From Heliocidaris tuberculata (Eukaryota; Echinodermata; Echinoidea; Camarodonta; Echinometridae): a stretch of DNA of 64,000 nt. Position 1 is the stretch's first letter, and each line of letters begins with the position of its first letter. Below are positions 46,420 to 58,790 of this stretch, one piece after another. Location of the stretch: contig CM046836.1 in the NCBI GenBank assembly GCA_025618425.1, positions 25,817,258-25,881,257 of the forward strand. The letters are read 5' to 3'. Below the pieces are notes generated by a model. It had not been told where the DNA came from and ran no database searches. It saw only the letters and a list, made by a program, of their open reading frames with translations. The position numbers were made by a program, and so were the translations under genes.

Positions 46420-46524
46420 AGTTGTGCACTTCTGATACGTGTCTAAGTGGAGGTAATTGCTTTGATGTTGACGGCATTTTTTGCCGTTGCTCAAATGGAT
46501 ACAGAGGCACACGCTGTGAAATAG
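46420..46524 (+). CDS. EGF-like domain exon
   Basis: A 105-base exon of 35 codons flanked by TTTTTTTTAAAG and GTAAGT, phase 1-1, as is usual for EGF modules. The six cysteines are spaced C-x4-C-x5-C-x7-C-x-C-x8-C, and GYRGTRC closes the domain. There is no calcium-binding Asp/Asn-Glu start. EGF modules mediate extracellular protein contacts. In phase with the signal-peptide exon at 30476. Downstream exons were not identified. The second copy at 56264 is probably the same exon assembled twice. Confidence 0.8.
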
Positions 46525-47355
46525 GTAAGTCCGAGTTGCCGTTCATTTTACATCCAAACAATGAAACAAGTTATATTATTTCTCTCAGATTAACATATTC
46601 AAATTAAAGTTTAAACTTAAAAAAAAATAGGGGGGGGGGGATGTCACTCTGCGCTTCTTCAAAGTGTCTTCTTTTTTTGAAAACACAAAACCACTTTATA
46701 AGGCCTTTTCGGTGGGGGGGGGGGGGGGTGGGAACAGATTCGTTGACTAGTTAACCAATAAAATTATTATTCATTCATTCATTATTTGTTTTTTTTATTT
46801 TGTCTTCTTTATTTTATACTGCAGGGTAGGCCTTTTAAGTTATGCAAAACTGCTTTCAAAAGGCGCCCTTCATTTTAACAAATCATTCTGCACGAAAATA
46901 CAAAATACATAATTATTAGGTAACATGGTAAAATACAAAAATCGAGGGTGAATTAATGGTGTTGTAAAATGTAAATAATATTTGAATAGCAATGTTATAA
47001 TTCCATTGAGTCAAGACTTAAAGCTTTGCATAGTTTAAAAAAAAAACTTATATAGAGATATATACGAGCATTACCAGGGAAGACATTAACAACAGTAGAA
47101 AAGGTTCTTAAGTGTTAAGAAAATCCGACAGGGATTTCAAGAATATTGACCCCCCCCCCCTTTACTGGTGCGTCTCACTTCATGTAAATACATGAAGTAG
47201 TAGGCCCTATTCATCTGAAAATGTGTTACCTTTTCTTAACAAAATTGGAAGAAAAATCCAAAAGAAGAGAAGCAGACGCATTGCCTCTTTTTCTGTGTTA
47301 CTGATAAACTTTATTATCGAGAATTTATCATTTACATTAAATCTAAGAATAGTTC
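46525..47355. other. Intron: G-runs and LINE-tail-like sequence
   Basis: Two G-runs (46630, 46714) bound a small MITE-like block. At 46770-46790 (CATT)n precedes a Leu/Phe-rich non-coding stretch that resembles a minus-strand LINE 3' tail. A C-run is at 47150. No exon supported. Confidence 0.35.
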
Positions 47356-47363
47356 AGCATATG

Positions 47364-48195
47364 CAAGGGCATAAACAGGGGGGACAGGGGGGACATGTCC
47401 CCCCACTTTTAAAAGTGGGGGGGGGGGACATCATATCATTTGTCCCCCCCCCAACTTTTTGGGTTCAAACCCATTACTAAAAACCTGAAAAGCACTTCCA
47501 TCTTGTTTTTTTGAATGCCTTGAGTTTGAGAAATACTCAAATATAAATGTTCAACCGCCCTTGTTGACATTTGTTGCCTTGTTGAAATCATCCCAATCCT
47601 CTTTCCTCGCCATGCAGCACTGCCATGGCGCGGCGCGTCGCGCCGTTCGATCGAGTTGCAAATTTTATTCTAGATCTCGCCTATAGCCGGCCGCCTCGCG
47701 CGCCAGGCCTGAGGGGGCCTGGGCCTAATATAGGCCTTGCGCAGCGCTATTGGGTGCAGTCCTTCGTACGCAGCATGCATAATAAACATATAAGAATTGA
47801 GCCCTCAAAGAATTGCCGAGGATTTCATCAAATCAGAGGACCGTCGTAGGCAGATTTTCGGGAAGTTCTGAAGTTCCGAGGTAATTACCTCGCTGTAATT
47901 TTTGATTTATATCGAAACCTTGCTCTATCAGAGTAACAACAAGGTTATCTGAAATTTGTGATTGCGAAATTCCCTTCTACTTATGAAAGCTTGTAATATT
48001 ACTGCTTGTTATAATGAGAATCCACAACATGATGCAATTGGCTTGATTTCTGCTACACAGTGCATTAAAAGGCCTATCTTCGATGGCAAAACTTCAAAAA
48101 GTCCCTACCGTGGGAGGGAGTGCATCCCCCTTCCACACCTCCCTCGCTCAGTGTCCCCCCCCCCCCCCACTTTTCAGAAGCTGTTGACGCCCTTG
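47364..48195. mobile_element. Non-autonomous hAT element 3, copy 1
   Basis: Left end CAAGGGCATAAACAG and right end CTGTTGACGCCCTTG. Flanks AGCATATG and AGCATATT match at 7 of 8 positions, an hAT-type duplication. The 832-bp interior has GC-rich sequence around 47630-47720 (CGCGGCGCGTCGCGCCG) and no transposase. Confidence 0.75.
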
Positions 48196-48399
48196 AGCAT
48201 ATTATGAGGCATAGAAGGTGTCAAAATAGCGGAATTTATGCCATTGCATGTAGCTGCGCAGTGGGATAAACATGAACCTAGTAGTCTACAGAGTGCAGAA
48301 AGAGAGTCGGTGTTGAGACTTGAACAAAAATTCCATAAAGCCTTAAGCCTAGCATTAATTTTTCAGCCTCTCACTGGATCAGGTACAGTACAGGGCACA

Positions 48400-48829
48400 T
48401 ACCTACGATATGTAGCTGTCAAAACTTGGCGTTTTAGCTAGCGTATGCCGACGTATGAAAAAAATGGCGAATACGCTGGCGTAGGTCGAATAAGTTATGG
48501 GTAAGTTTTGTAAAAGTTAAGAGCGTATGGCTCATATACGTCCCCCATACACGGGCCATAAGTTATAGGTAAGTTATGCGATCGTTGACACACGTTCACA
48601 TACGTTACTTGTAAGTTACTCATAAGTCGAAATACGTCGAGATAATGTCTAGCGTACCCAAAACTTATGACTAACGTGCTTTGAACCTATGTGTAACTTA
48701 TATCGAACGTATCTCGAAAGCATGTTGACGTATGTACGTATTTAAAGTGTTCCGGACGAAGTTTTTTTTTTTCCAATTCTGGGCGTATACATAACGTATT
48801 AGTTACTTATATATATAACGTCTCGATAA
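48400..48829. repeat. ACGTAT/AAGTTAT motif cluster, copy 1 (cut by gap)
   Basis: Short words GCGTATG, ACGTATG, TAAGTTAT and their complements recur at irregular spacing on both strands for more than 400 bp. The cluster continues in copy 2 to about 58790. Confidence 0.75.
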
Positions 48830-49329
48830 NNNNNNNNNNNNNNNNNNNNNNNNNNNNNNNNNNNNNNNNNNNNNNNNNNNNNNNNNNNNNNNNNNNNNNN
48901 NNNNNNNNNNNNNNNNNNNNNNNNNNNNNNNNNNNNNNNNNNNNNNNNNNNNNNNNNNNNNNNNNNNNNNNNNNNNNNNNNNNNNNNNNNNNNNNNNNNN
49001 NNNNNNNNNNNNNNNNNNNNNNNNNNNNNNNNNNNNNNNNNNNNNNNNNNNNNNNNNNNNNNNNNNNNNNNNNNNNNNNNNNNNNNNNNNNNNNNNNNNN
49101 NNNNNNNNNNNNNNNNNNNNNNNNNNNNNNNNNNNNNNNNNNNNNNNNNNNNNNNNNNNNNNNNNNNNNNNNNNNNNNNNNNNNNNNNNNNNNNNNNNNN
49201 NNNNNNNNNNNNNNNNNNNNNNNNNNNNNNNNNNNNNNNNNNNNNNNNNNNNNNNNNNNNNNNNNNNNNNNNNNNNNNNNNNNNNNNNNNNNNNNNNNNN
49301 NNNNNNNNNNNNNNNNNNNNNNNNNNNNN
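48830..49329. other. Assembly gap (500 N)
   Basis: Exactly 500 N, a conventional size for a gap of unknown length. Confidence 1.
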
Positions 49330-51024
49330 CATCCATGTCATTCAAAAAAAGCTGGTCACTCGAACGGAGCCGCCGGGTTTGGCCCCCAGAGCCCCCCCCC
49401 CCCCAAAAGAGCCCCAAAGTCGGGTCGATTTCCCCCATCTAACATATACGCCAAACTTTGTCCGAAGGAATGTGTATGACTATATACATTACCAAAACAC
49501 AAAAACTGATAACATTTTCCGTCGGGGTGTTTTGTCAGACCGCCCCTAAAAATTGGGGGAAATTTTTCCCCTTAAGGCCCGTGGACCAAATTTTCTCAGA
49601 AGAAGAGGCATGGATGTACATTACAAAAATATAAAAACTGAAAAAATTTCCATCGGGAAGGGGTGTAACACGCCCCTGAAAAAAACACCAAAGTGCCCCT
49701 AAACAAGCTTTGCTGCCCAGAGAAAACCTCTTTCTTTGCATTATAACCTTAATAAATCCAATGTGTGTAATTCAATTCAGGTCAAATTTACATAGTACAA
49801 TCTTGACTAATGTAACTGTCTTGGGGTGTAATTGGTATCAAATGATAATTTCAATGATAATTTATTAAATTGTGAAAATTGTATTGCTTTCTCAAAAGTA
49901 GTCAAATGATATTGTCAGGATTATGTAAACACACCCATTGTCCATCTGCACCTGTTTGACAAGACATAATAGAGGAGCTTGTTAAGTATCTGGGCTATGT
50001 GCTGCCATGCTGAAATTTACCATTCATGTGTTAATTATACAAATACCTTGCAAGTTCTCTATTATGCCTTGTCAAAAAGGCGCAGATGGACAATGGGAGT
50101 GTTTACATATAATCCTGACAATATCATTTGACTACTTTTGAGAAAGCAATACAATTTTCACAATTTGATAACTTATTATTAAAATGATCATTTGACACCA
50201 AATTGCACTCCAAGAAAGTTAAAACACTCAAAATTGTACTCTGTAAATTTGATCTAAATTGAATTACACACATTAAAGTTATTAAGGTTATAATGCCCAA
50301 AAGGGTTTTTCTCTACATCCAGAGCATTTTGGACAGCAAACCTTGGTTTAGGGGCACTTTTGTGGGATTTTTTTCAGGGGCGTGTTACACCCCCTTCCCG
50401 ATGGAAATTTTTGTCTGTGTTTATATTTTTGTAATGTACACCCATACCTCTTCTTTCTGACAAAATTTGGTCCATGAGCCTTAAGGGGAAATATTTGCCC
50501 CAATTTTTAGGGGCGGCCTGACAACCCACCCGACGGAAAATTTTGTCAGTTTTTTTTGGTGGTTTGGTAATGTATAGTCATACATCTTCCTTCTGACAAA
50601 GTTTGGCGCATATGTTAGATGGGTTGAAATTGACCCGACTTTGGGGCCCTTTAGGGGGCTTTTGGGACCAAACCCAGCGGCTTTGTTCGAGCTGACAAGC
50701 TTTTTTGTGAATTACATGGCTGGTCTAAGTAACTTGAAGGGGTTAAATCTATGTAAAATGGGGTGACTATTTCGGGACAGGCTCCTGGCCTATATAGGAA
50801 TGATAATGCAGATGATTTTCGAGAAGAAATTATGCAGAAAAATATATAATTAAAGCAAATTATGTAGGATGTTCAATTTCATATTTTAAAACGCCCTCTA
50901 CGATGATTACAAAACATGGTTATCTGCTCGCGTTTGTATCACTGAACTCTATACCTGGAATCGGCTCGATCACTCGCTGCACGCTGATTGGCCATAGGCA
51001 GTATGACGTCACCGGCAGCTCGCC
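49330..51024. repeat. Palindrome, copy 2 (left arm incomplete)
   Basis: Same inverted structure as 39492-41190; the outermost 300 bases of the left arm are missing because the contig starts here. Confidence 0.8.
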
Positions 51025-51158
51025 AGCGCCATCTTGTTTCCCTCAAAATAATCGCCGCTGCATTAATTTTGTGTGTAACATTTGATCAAATCTGAAGGAC
51101 TATTTTCACTCATATAATCATCATATGCCCTTTAAAGATGAACTGAGAGTAGTTCAAG

Positions 51159-51880
51159 ATGCCTTCTTGCGCTGCAATCAAATGCACAAATCGTGATGTT
51201 CGTGAAAGTGGTGAGAAAGGACTTACATATCACAGGTAGGATGACTCATTTTTAACAAGTAACAGTCCCATTCATAAGCTTTCATGTTAGTCTATAGGTA
51301 TATGTGTGTGAGTTATTTAAACTCGCCTATTTGTGAGTGGTCATAGTGGTTATTTCAAATAACCTTGGGCATGTATAAGAGAATTTTACTCTATTTCACA
51401 TGAAAAGTTAAAATCAACTTATTTCTTTATTGGTTTTGTTGATGACTTTGCTGTAGAGCATGCTACATTAGTATCTTAAGATGGGGAATGAGTGCATCAG
51501 TAGGCCTACATGTAATTTTGTACCTGGTTACCATGGTTACAGCAAGCAAATTGTCCATTATTGAAGTAACTGAAATTTAAAAGCAATTGCATAAAATTAA
51601 GACAACTCCTGACTTTGTCTTTAAAATTTAGACTAGTTGGGAAACTAACATGACTAGGCTTCAGTTTAAATAGCTGTTATTTAGTCTACCTTCTTTTCTT
51701 TCCTTCAGGTTGCCACAGAGCAATGCAGAACATCTTAGGAAATGGGTAGTCAACATGCGAAGAGACAGGTGGATCCCTATAGCCAGAGCACATCTCTCAC
51801 CAATGAGAGCTTCATTAGAAATGGACAGAATGTACGCTTGCGACACGAATAAGAGCGATTTAATTGTAACTAATCATTAA
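51159..51880 (+). pseudogene. THAP-domain remnant, copy 2
   Basis: Exons 51159-51235 and 51709-51880, same reading and same loss of the distal Cys-His pair as the copy at 41325. Confidence 0.6.
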
Positions 51881-52374
51881 AGTCTCTAAATTGGTAACAC
51901 AGTGTAAAATATTTAATCACTGTTTACGTATACAAACTGGCAATTTTTCTGTTAAATTTTGCATTTTATTCCACATTGGTCCATTGAATATACATTTGTA
52001 TTCTTTTCAAACTACTTAGGAATGGAAAATAAGAATTATTTGTTATCAAAACGACGAAAGCGGAAAAAACACCAGTATCACGATCCATGAAGACCTAACT
52101 AGACGTAACCAGCAATTACTTTATGAAACGAGAAACCACGAAAAAGTTCTCAAGGCATGGACATCAGATGGGCATATCGTATCACTTCTGCCGGCCACCC
52201 GAGGGAAGGCAATAACAAAGGGAATCAGGACTTTGATGACTTTTAATAACAAAAAATGACTTTAAATGCAGTGTTTTGTTTTATGTATTTGCTTCGTGTC
52301 GTTTTTCTTTTCCCTTCTATGTATTCTCTTTTCATATAACCAAAAGTAAAACGATCAAACTAGTAACTGCATTT

Positions 52375-55300
52375 CTTTTATGGTTAAATACCAATGTGAT
52401 AAGTGTAATAAAAAGCAGTTAGGAAGAACTAAAGGGCCCTATCATATGGACATATTGGGTCCATATAGCATGTGTGTCTTAAAACAGTTTCCCTTCTGGG
52501 AAGAAGATTACATTTCTCTTGAAACAATATCGTGGGTGCGCTCATCCTCCCCCAAATATTATTCATAATTCTACCTCAGATGTAGAGACAGACATGATAA
52601 ATCTTGTGATTTTCCAAAAGAAAAGGAGATATGAAATTAGTTCACCTTAATGTTAGAAGTTTAAGAAATAAATCTGTGATGTAAGACAATTTCTTCTATC
52701 AAACCATTTTGATCTTTTAGGGCTATCAGAAACATGGTTGAATGACGAATGTTCAAACAGTATGATTTCTATTGATGGTTAAAAAATGAGAGAAAAGACA
52801 TAGATGCAACCGGTGGTGGTGTAGGGTGTTACATTAATGAGAAATACAACTATGAGAGAAGAGCAGATCTGGAAATTAAAAACATTGAACTTATGTGGCT
52901 CGAAATAAAAAGAACAAATAGTAGTTCAATTTTTGTTGGTATTTTATACTGAAAACCTTTCTAACGAGGTACATTTTTTGACTTTCTAGAAGGAAACATT
53001 GAGAAAGCGAATTCATTGTCAAATAATATCGTGTTGATGGGTGATTTTAACTGCAAATATGAAAACCAATAGTACATTGTCTAAACAAATTAAGGATATT
53101 TGTCATGTTACTTGTCAACTTAACCAGTTAATCGATGAGCCTACACAAATTACACCCCATAGTACATCACTCATTGATGTAATGCTTATCTCAAATTCTA
53201 TTTTACAATTGAAGTCGGGTGTAATGTCTGTTCGTTTCAGCGATCATTCGGCAATCTTTATAGTCGTAAAAGGTAAAAAATCTTTTGCTCTCATCGAAAA
53301 TATGTAAATTTAGATCCTTTCGCAATTTCTGGGAAGATGAATTTAGAGGATTTGAGAAATCAAAATTGGCCGATTCTGATAATGAAAGTGTTGAAGTTGA
53401 TAAAATCTTTTCAAATCTGTGTTTACAACGCTGAGTGATAAACATGCACCTTTTATTTCTGTCAGAAAAAGAAGAAACGGGTTGCCTTGGAGTACAGATG
53501 AATATATTTCTTTGGCACGTGATCAAGACTACTATAAGAAAAAGTACAAACGCACTAAATCGGTTTGTTGTTGGGAAAAGTTCAAATTCTATAGAAACAA
53601 AGCAAATAACTTAAACAAAAAGCTAAAGAAAAAGTATTATCAAAATGAGTTTTCTGAATGCGGAAATGATTTGGAAAAAAAAATGGAGGGTTTTAAAAAG
53701 ACTTTTACCCTCAAAACAAAATGAGGTAGAAAATAAAGTACTAGTTGACAATGAATTAATATCTGACGAAATAAAGGTAGCAAGTTTACTGAATGAAACA
53801 TTTAATAATGTTAGCTCAATTTTACAAACAGGTAATATTACAGAGGATCATTTTAACTCGTTACAAACCTTAAATCAAACTGATCGCAAATTTGCATTTG
53901 AGAAAATCAAAGTAGACTTTGTTGGAGCTGAATTATACGTAAAATTGATTGTAATGATTGTATTGACGATCTACATCCTAAGATACTTAAATTGTCAGCA
54001 GATATCATTGCAAAACCCCTCACTACAATGTTTAATAGATCTTTAAAAACATCACAAATCTCACTTGATTTCAATGTGGCAAGAATCACACCCATACACA
54101 AAGGAGGTACGTTCAGTGGCGAAAACTTCCGGCCTATTTCAATACTGCCCTCTTTGTCAAAAATCCTTGAAAAAGCCGTACATAAACAATTATACTCGTA
54201 CCTTAACCAAAATGATCTTATGTCTGAACGAAAATCCGGATTTAGACCACTTCATTCCACAGCCACGTGTTTGACTGAAATTAGCGATTACCTGCTTAAT
54301 AAGATGAACTTGGGTCAGGTTACTGGAGCATTTTTTTGTGATCTTAGAAAAGCATTCGATGTTATTCCTCATGAAAAATTATTGGAAAAACTTAAGTTCT
54401 ATGGGATTAGTAATAAGGTACATAAATGGTTCCAAACTTATTTTACGGGTAGGCAACAAAGTGTTGTTATAAAATAATAACCATTTTAGTGAATATTTGA
54501 CTGTTAGATCTGGGTTACCGCAAAGGTCAATCCTCGCCCCCCTATTTTTTTTGTTTGTATATAAATGATATTAATAATCTCAAAATTCGTAATAATTCAC
54601 AGATATCACTTTATGCTGACGATACTGTCATTTTTAATAATACTTTCAATATTTCAGAAGTTCAAGAAAATCTGCAAAATGATTTTGATTTAATTTGTAG
54701 ATGGTTTGATGTAAATAAGATGTATATACACCGAAAGAAAACCATGGCCATGTCTTTTGGGTCAAAAATAAAGTTGGAAAACAATAACATCTCGATTAAA
54801 TCAAATGACATTAAACTGCAGTGTGTCGACAATATAAAATATTTAGGTGTCATACTTGACTAACACTGACGTGTCTCACCATCACCAATATAAATATTTG
54901 TAAAAAGATATCTCTGCTTGCTATTGGATGTTATTCATCGTATAAAACATTGATACCTCAAAGTTATCTAGTAAACCTTTTTTTCACTTTTTTACCACAC
55001 ATTGATTATTGTTGTACTGCATGGGGAACTTGTTCGAAGACCAACGGACTGAAATTACAAAAATTAAAAAATAGATATGCGAGATTGATTTTAAATAAGG
55101 ATTACGATACTCCACAATGCCTGCTTCTTGGAACTTTTAATTGGCAATCTGTGGAACAAAGATTAAAATATCATTACTGTTTATTATTCCTCAAAATGAT
55201 CAATTCCCTGACCCCAGCATACCCAAAGCTGTTAACCCATTGACAACTGAATTCTTTAACCCCAATAGGCTAAATAAATCGCCGCACCTTTAACTATTGT

Positions 55301-55815
55301 TCCTGGAGGGGGGGGGGGGTGTTTCATAAAGCTGTTCGTAAAGTTACGCATGACTTTACGAATGACTTAAATATGAAAAGCCAAATGGGATGCTCAATCA
55401 CTTTTAACTGCATCAACTGAAGTTGAACTGTGCAGATGTAGATTAACATTCTTATTATAACAAACATTTTTAATGCAAAGTATATTTTTTTGCAATAATT
55501 TAAATGAGGTTATTGGAAATACAGTCACATTTTGTAAAAACACTAGGAAAAATTTTGGGCTTTCTATCTGGCACTTCATATTCGAGTCGTTCGTAAAGTC
55601 ATGCGTAACTTTACGAACAGCTTTATGAACCCCCCCCCCCCCCCCCCCGTATTCTGTAAATTCACTGCTTGATATCCCATACCCCAAAACCGATTTCAAG
55701 AAACGCCCTTCACGTATAAAGCAAACTTTCTGTTCAACAAACTTCCAATTTCTGTACAATCAACCAATTTAACTGATATATTTAAGCGCAGTTGCCAATC
55801 AGCAAAACATTTATT
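52375..55815 (+). pseudogene. LINE ORF2, copy 2
   Basis: Endonuclease and RT remnants as in copy 1; YADD at 54612-54623. An extra A after GACTTTAACTGCAA (53050) shifts the frame at the GDFNCN motif, and 52660-52690 and 54864-54980 carry further small differences. Confidence 0.8.
55305..55648. mobile_element. MITE inserted in the LINE, copy 2
   Basis: Counterpart of 45462-45802, with different G- and C-run lengths. Confidence 0.75.
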
Positions 55816-56263
55816 ATAATATCCCATATCATCTAAAATATTTAAAGGCAACCTCCTTCTCCTTTTTCCCTCCCCCTTATTTGTTATCGCTGTAGTTATT
55901 ATATTGTGTACATTATGTATTCTCATATTTCCTTGTATTTCTGCATAATTCCTTCTAGAAAATCATCTGCGATAGTATTCCTATACATAGGTTAGGGATT
56001 TACATCTCCAATGTAGTAAAGAATAATATATAGATAATAATTCAAACATCATAAAGAAGCCAAAAATCCATTTTAGAAAATGTCTGAAAAGTAACTTTAG
56101 ACCCATTTTAAAATTTGGAAGCAACGTTCAGGGTCTTATTCATGTTACCTTTCCAAAAATATATGTTTCCAAAAATCATCACACAAGTGCATCCTAAGTA
56201 CCATTTGACAACTGACTATTATAAATGAATTTTATCGATTTTTATAATTTGTTTTTTTTAAAG

Positions 56264-56368
56264 AGTTGTGCACTTCTGATACGTGTCTAAGTGGAGGTAA
56301 TTGCTTTGATGTTGACGGCATTTTTTGCCGTTGCTCAAATGGATACAGAGGCACACGCTGTGAAATAG
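56264..56368 (+). CDS. EGF-like domain exon, second copy
   Basis: Base-for-base equivalent of 46420-46524 with the same splice signals and phase. If the duplication were real, the protein would have two identical EGF modules. Complete identity in both exon and introns argues for an assembly duplicate instead. Confidence 0.5.
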
Positions 56369-57199
56369 GTAAGTCCGAGTTGCCGTTCATTTTACATCCA
56401 AACAATGAAACAAGTTATATTATTTCTCTCAGATTAACATATTCAAATTAAAGTTTAAACTTAAAAAAAAATAGGGGGGGGGGATGTAACTCTGCGCTTC
56501 TTCAAAGTGTCTTCTTTTTTTGAAAACACAAAACCACTTTATAAGGCCTTTTCGGTGGGGGGGGGGGTGGGAACAGATTCGTTGACTAGTTAACCAATAA
56601 AATTATTATTCATTCATTCATTATTTGTTTTTTTTATTTTGTCTTCTTTATTTTATACTGCAGGGTAGGCCTTTTAAGTTATGCAAAACTGCTTTCAAAA
56701 GGCGCCCTTCATTTTAACAAATCATTCTGCACGAAAATACAAAATACATAATTATTAGGTAACATGGTAAAATACAAAAATCGAGGGTGAATTAATGGTG
56801 TTGTAAAATGTAAATATTTGAATAGCAATGTTATAATTCCATTGAGTCAAGACTTAAAGCTTTGCATAGTTTAAAAAAAAAACTTATATAGAGATATATA
56901 CGAGCATTACCAGGGAAGACATTAACAACAGTAGAAAAGGTTCTTAAGTGTTAAGAAAATCCGACAGGGATTTCAAGAATATTGACCCCCCCCCCCTTTA
57001 CTGGTGCGTCTCACTTCATGTAAATACATGAAGTAGTAGGCCCTATTCATCTGAAAATGTGTTACCTTTTCTTAACAAAATTGGAAGAAAAATCCAAAAG
57101 AAGAGAAGCAGACGCATTGCCTCTTTTTCTGTGTTACTGATAAACTTTATTATCGAGAATTTATCATTTACATTAAATCTAAGAATAGTTCAGCATATG

Positions 57200-58035
57200 C
57201 AAGGGCATAAACAGGTGGGGGACAGGGGGGACATGTCCCCCCACTTTTAAAAGTGGGGGGGGGGGGACATCATATCATTTGTCCCCCCCCCCCAACTTTT
57301 TGGGTTCAAACCCATTACTAAAAACCTGAAAAGCACTTCCATCTTGTTTTTTTGAATGCCTTGAGTTTGAGAAATACTCAAATATAAATGTTCAACCGCC
57401 CTTGTTGACATTTGTTGCCTTGTTGAAATCATCCCAATCCTCTTTCCTCGCCATGCAGCACTGCCATGGCGCGGCGCGTCGCGCCGTTCGATCGAGTTGC
57501 AAATTTTATTCTAGATCTCGCCTATAGCCGGCCGCCTCGCGCGCCAGGCCTGAGGGGGGCCTGGGCCTAATATAGGCCTTGCGCAGCGCTATTGGGTGCA
57601 GTCCTGCGTACGCAGCATGCATAAGCATATAAGAATTGAGCCCTCAAAGAATTGCCGAGGATTTCATCAAATCAGAGGACCGTCGTAGGCAGATTTTCGG
57701 GAAGTTCTGAAGTTCCGAGGTAATTACCTCGCTGTAATTTTTGATTTATATCGAAACCTTGCTCTATCAGAGTAACAACAAGGTTATCTGAAATTTGTGA
57801 TTGCGAAATTCCCTTCTACTTATGAAAGCTTGTAATATTACTGCTTGTTATAATGAGAATCCACAACATGATGCAATTGGCTTGATTTCTGCTACACAGT
57901 GCATTAAAAGGCCTATCTTCGATGGCAAAACTTCAAAAAGTCCCTACCGTGGGAGGGAGTGCATCCCCCTTCCACACCTCCCTCGCTCAGTGTCCCCCCC
58001 CCCCCCCCACTTTTCAGAAGCTGTTGACGCCCTTG
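57200..58035. mobile_element. Non-autonomous hAT element 3, copy 2
   Basis: Counterpart of 47364-48195 with the same imperfect AGCATATG/AGCATATT flanks. Confidence 0.75.
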
Positions 58036-58249
58036 AGCATATTATGAGGCATAGAAGGTGTCAAAATAGCGGAATTTATGCCATTGCATGTAGCTGCGCA
58101 GTGGGATAAACATGAACCTAGTAGTCTACAGAGTGCAGAAAGAGAGTCGGTGTTGAGACTTGAACAAAAATTCCATAAAGCCTTAAGCCTAGCATTAATT
58201 TTTCAGCCTCTCACTGGATCAGGTACAGTACAGGGCACATACCTACGAT

Positions 58250-58790
58250 ATGTAGCTGTCAAAACTTGGCGTTTTAGCTAGCGTATGCCGACGTATGAAA
58301 AAAATGGCGAATACGCTGGCGTAGGTCGAATAAGTTATGGGTAAGTTTTGTAAAAGTTAAGAGCGTATGGCTCATATACGTCCCCCATACACGGGCCATA
58401 AGTTATAGGTAAGTTATGCGATCGTTGACACACGTTCACATACGTTACTTGTAAGTTACTCATAAGTCGAAATACGTCGAGATAATGTCTAGCGTACCCA
58501 AAACTTATGACTAACGTGCTTTGAACCTATGTGTAACTTATATCGAACGTATCTCGAAAGCATGTTGACGTATGTACGTATTTAAAGTGTTCCGGACGAA
58601 GTTTTTTTTTTTCCAATTCTGGGCGTATACATAACGTATTAGTTACTTATATATATAACGTCTCGATAACTTATAGATAACTTGTACCAACGAATGCTTA
58701 GCGTGTTGCCGACGTTCACATCTTACACTCAACGACAGTCTAACTTATGCATAACGCGCGGCAGCGTATCGCCGACGATCCCGTGTATAT
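58250..58790. repeat. ACGTAT/AAGTTAT motif cluster, full length
   Basis: Complete version of the cluster cut at 48829. Right part has GATAACTTATAGATAACTTG-like, TTGCCGACGTTCAC and CTTATGCATAACGCG words. The start GCTAGCGTATGCCGACG and the end GCGTATCGCCGACG are similar but in the same orientation, so it is not a simple TIR element. Confidence 0.7.

Larger units (their letters stand above)
39492..48829 (+). repeat. 9.3-kb repeat, copy 1 (ends at the N gap)
   Basis: Nearly identical to 49330-58668, with constant offset of about 9.84 kb and scattered 1-3 base indels, many in homopolymers. Copy 1 stops exactly at the gap, copy 2 starts exactly after it. This is the pattern of unmerged contig ends. 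Confidence 0.95.
52025..55815 (+). mobile_element. CR1/L2-like LINE, copy 2
   Basis: Counterpart of 42190-45980, including the MITE insertion. Confidence 0.8.
49330..58668 (+). repeat. 9.3-kb repeat, copy 2 (starts at the N gap)
   Basis: Counterpart of 39492-48829. Differences cluster at 52400-52680 and 54864-54980; elsewhere only sporadic indels. It continues into unique sequence after 58668. Confidence 0.95.

Noticed and set aside
48799..49438. Minus-strand frames of 180-211 codons
   Set aside because: They consist of the N gap.
56264..56368. A genuine second EGF module giving a two-EGF protein
   Set aside because: Exon and surrounding introns are copies of 46420-46524 across a contig gap; assembly duplication is simpler.
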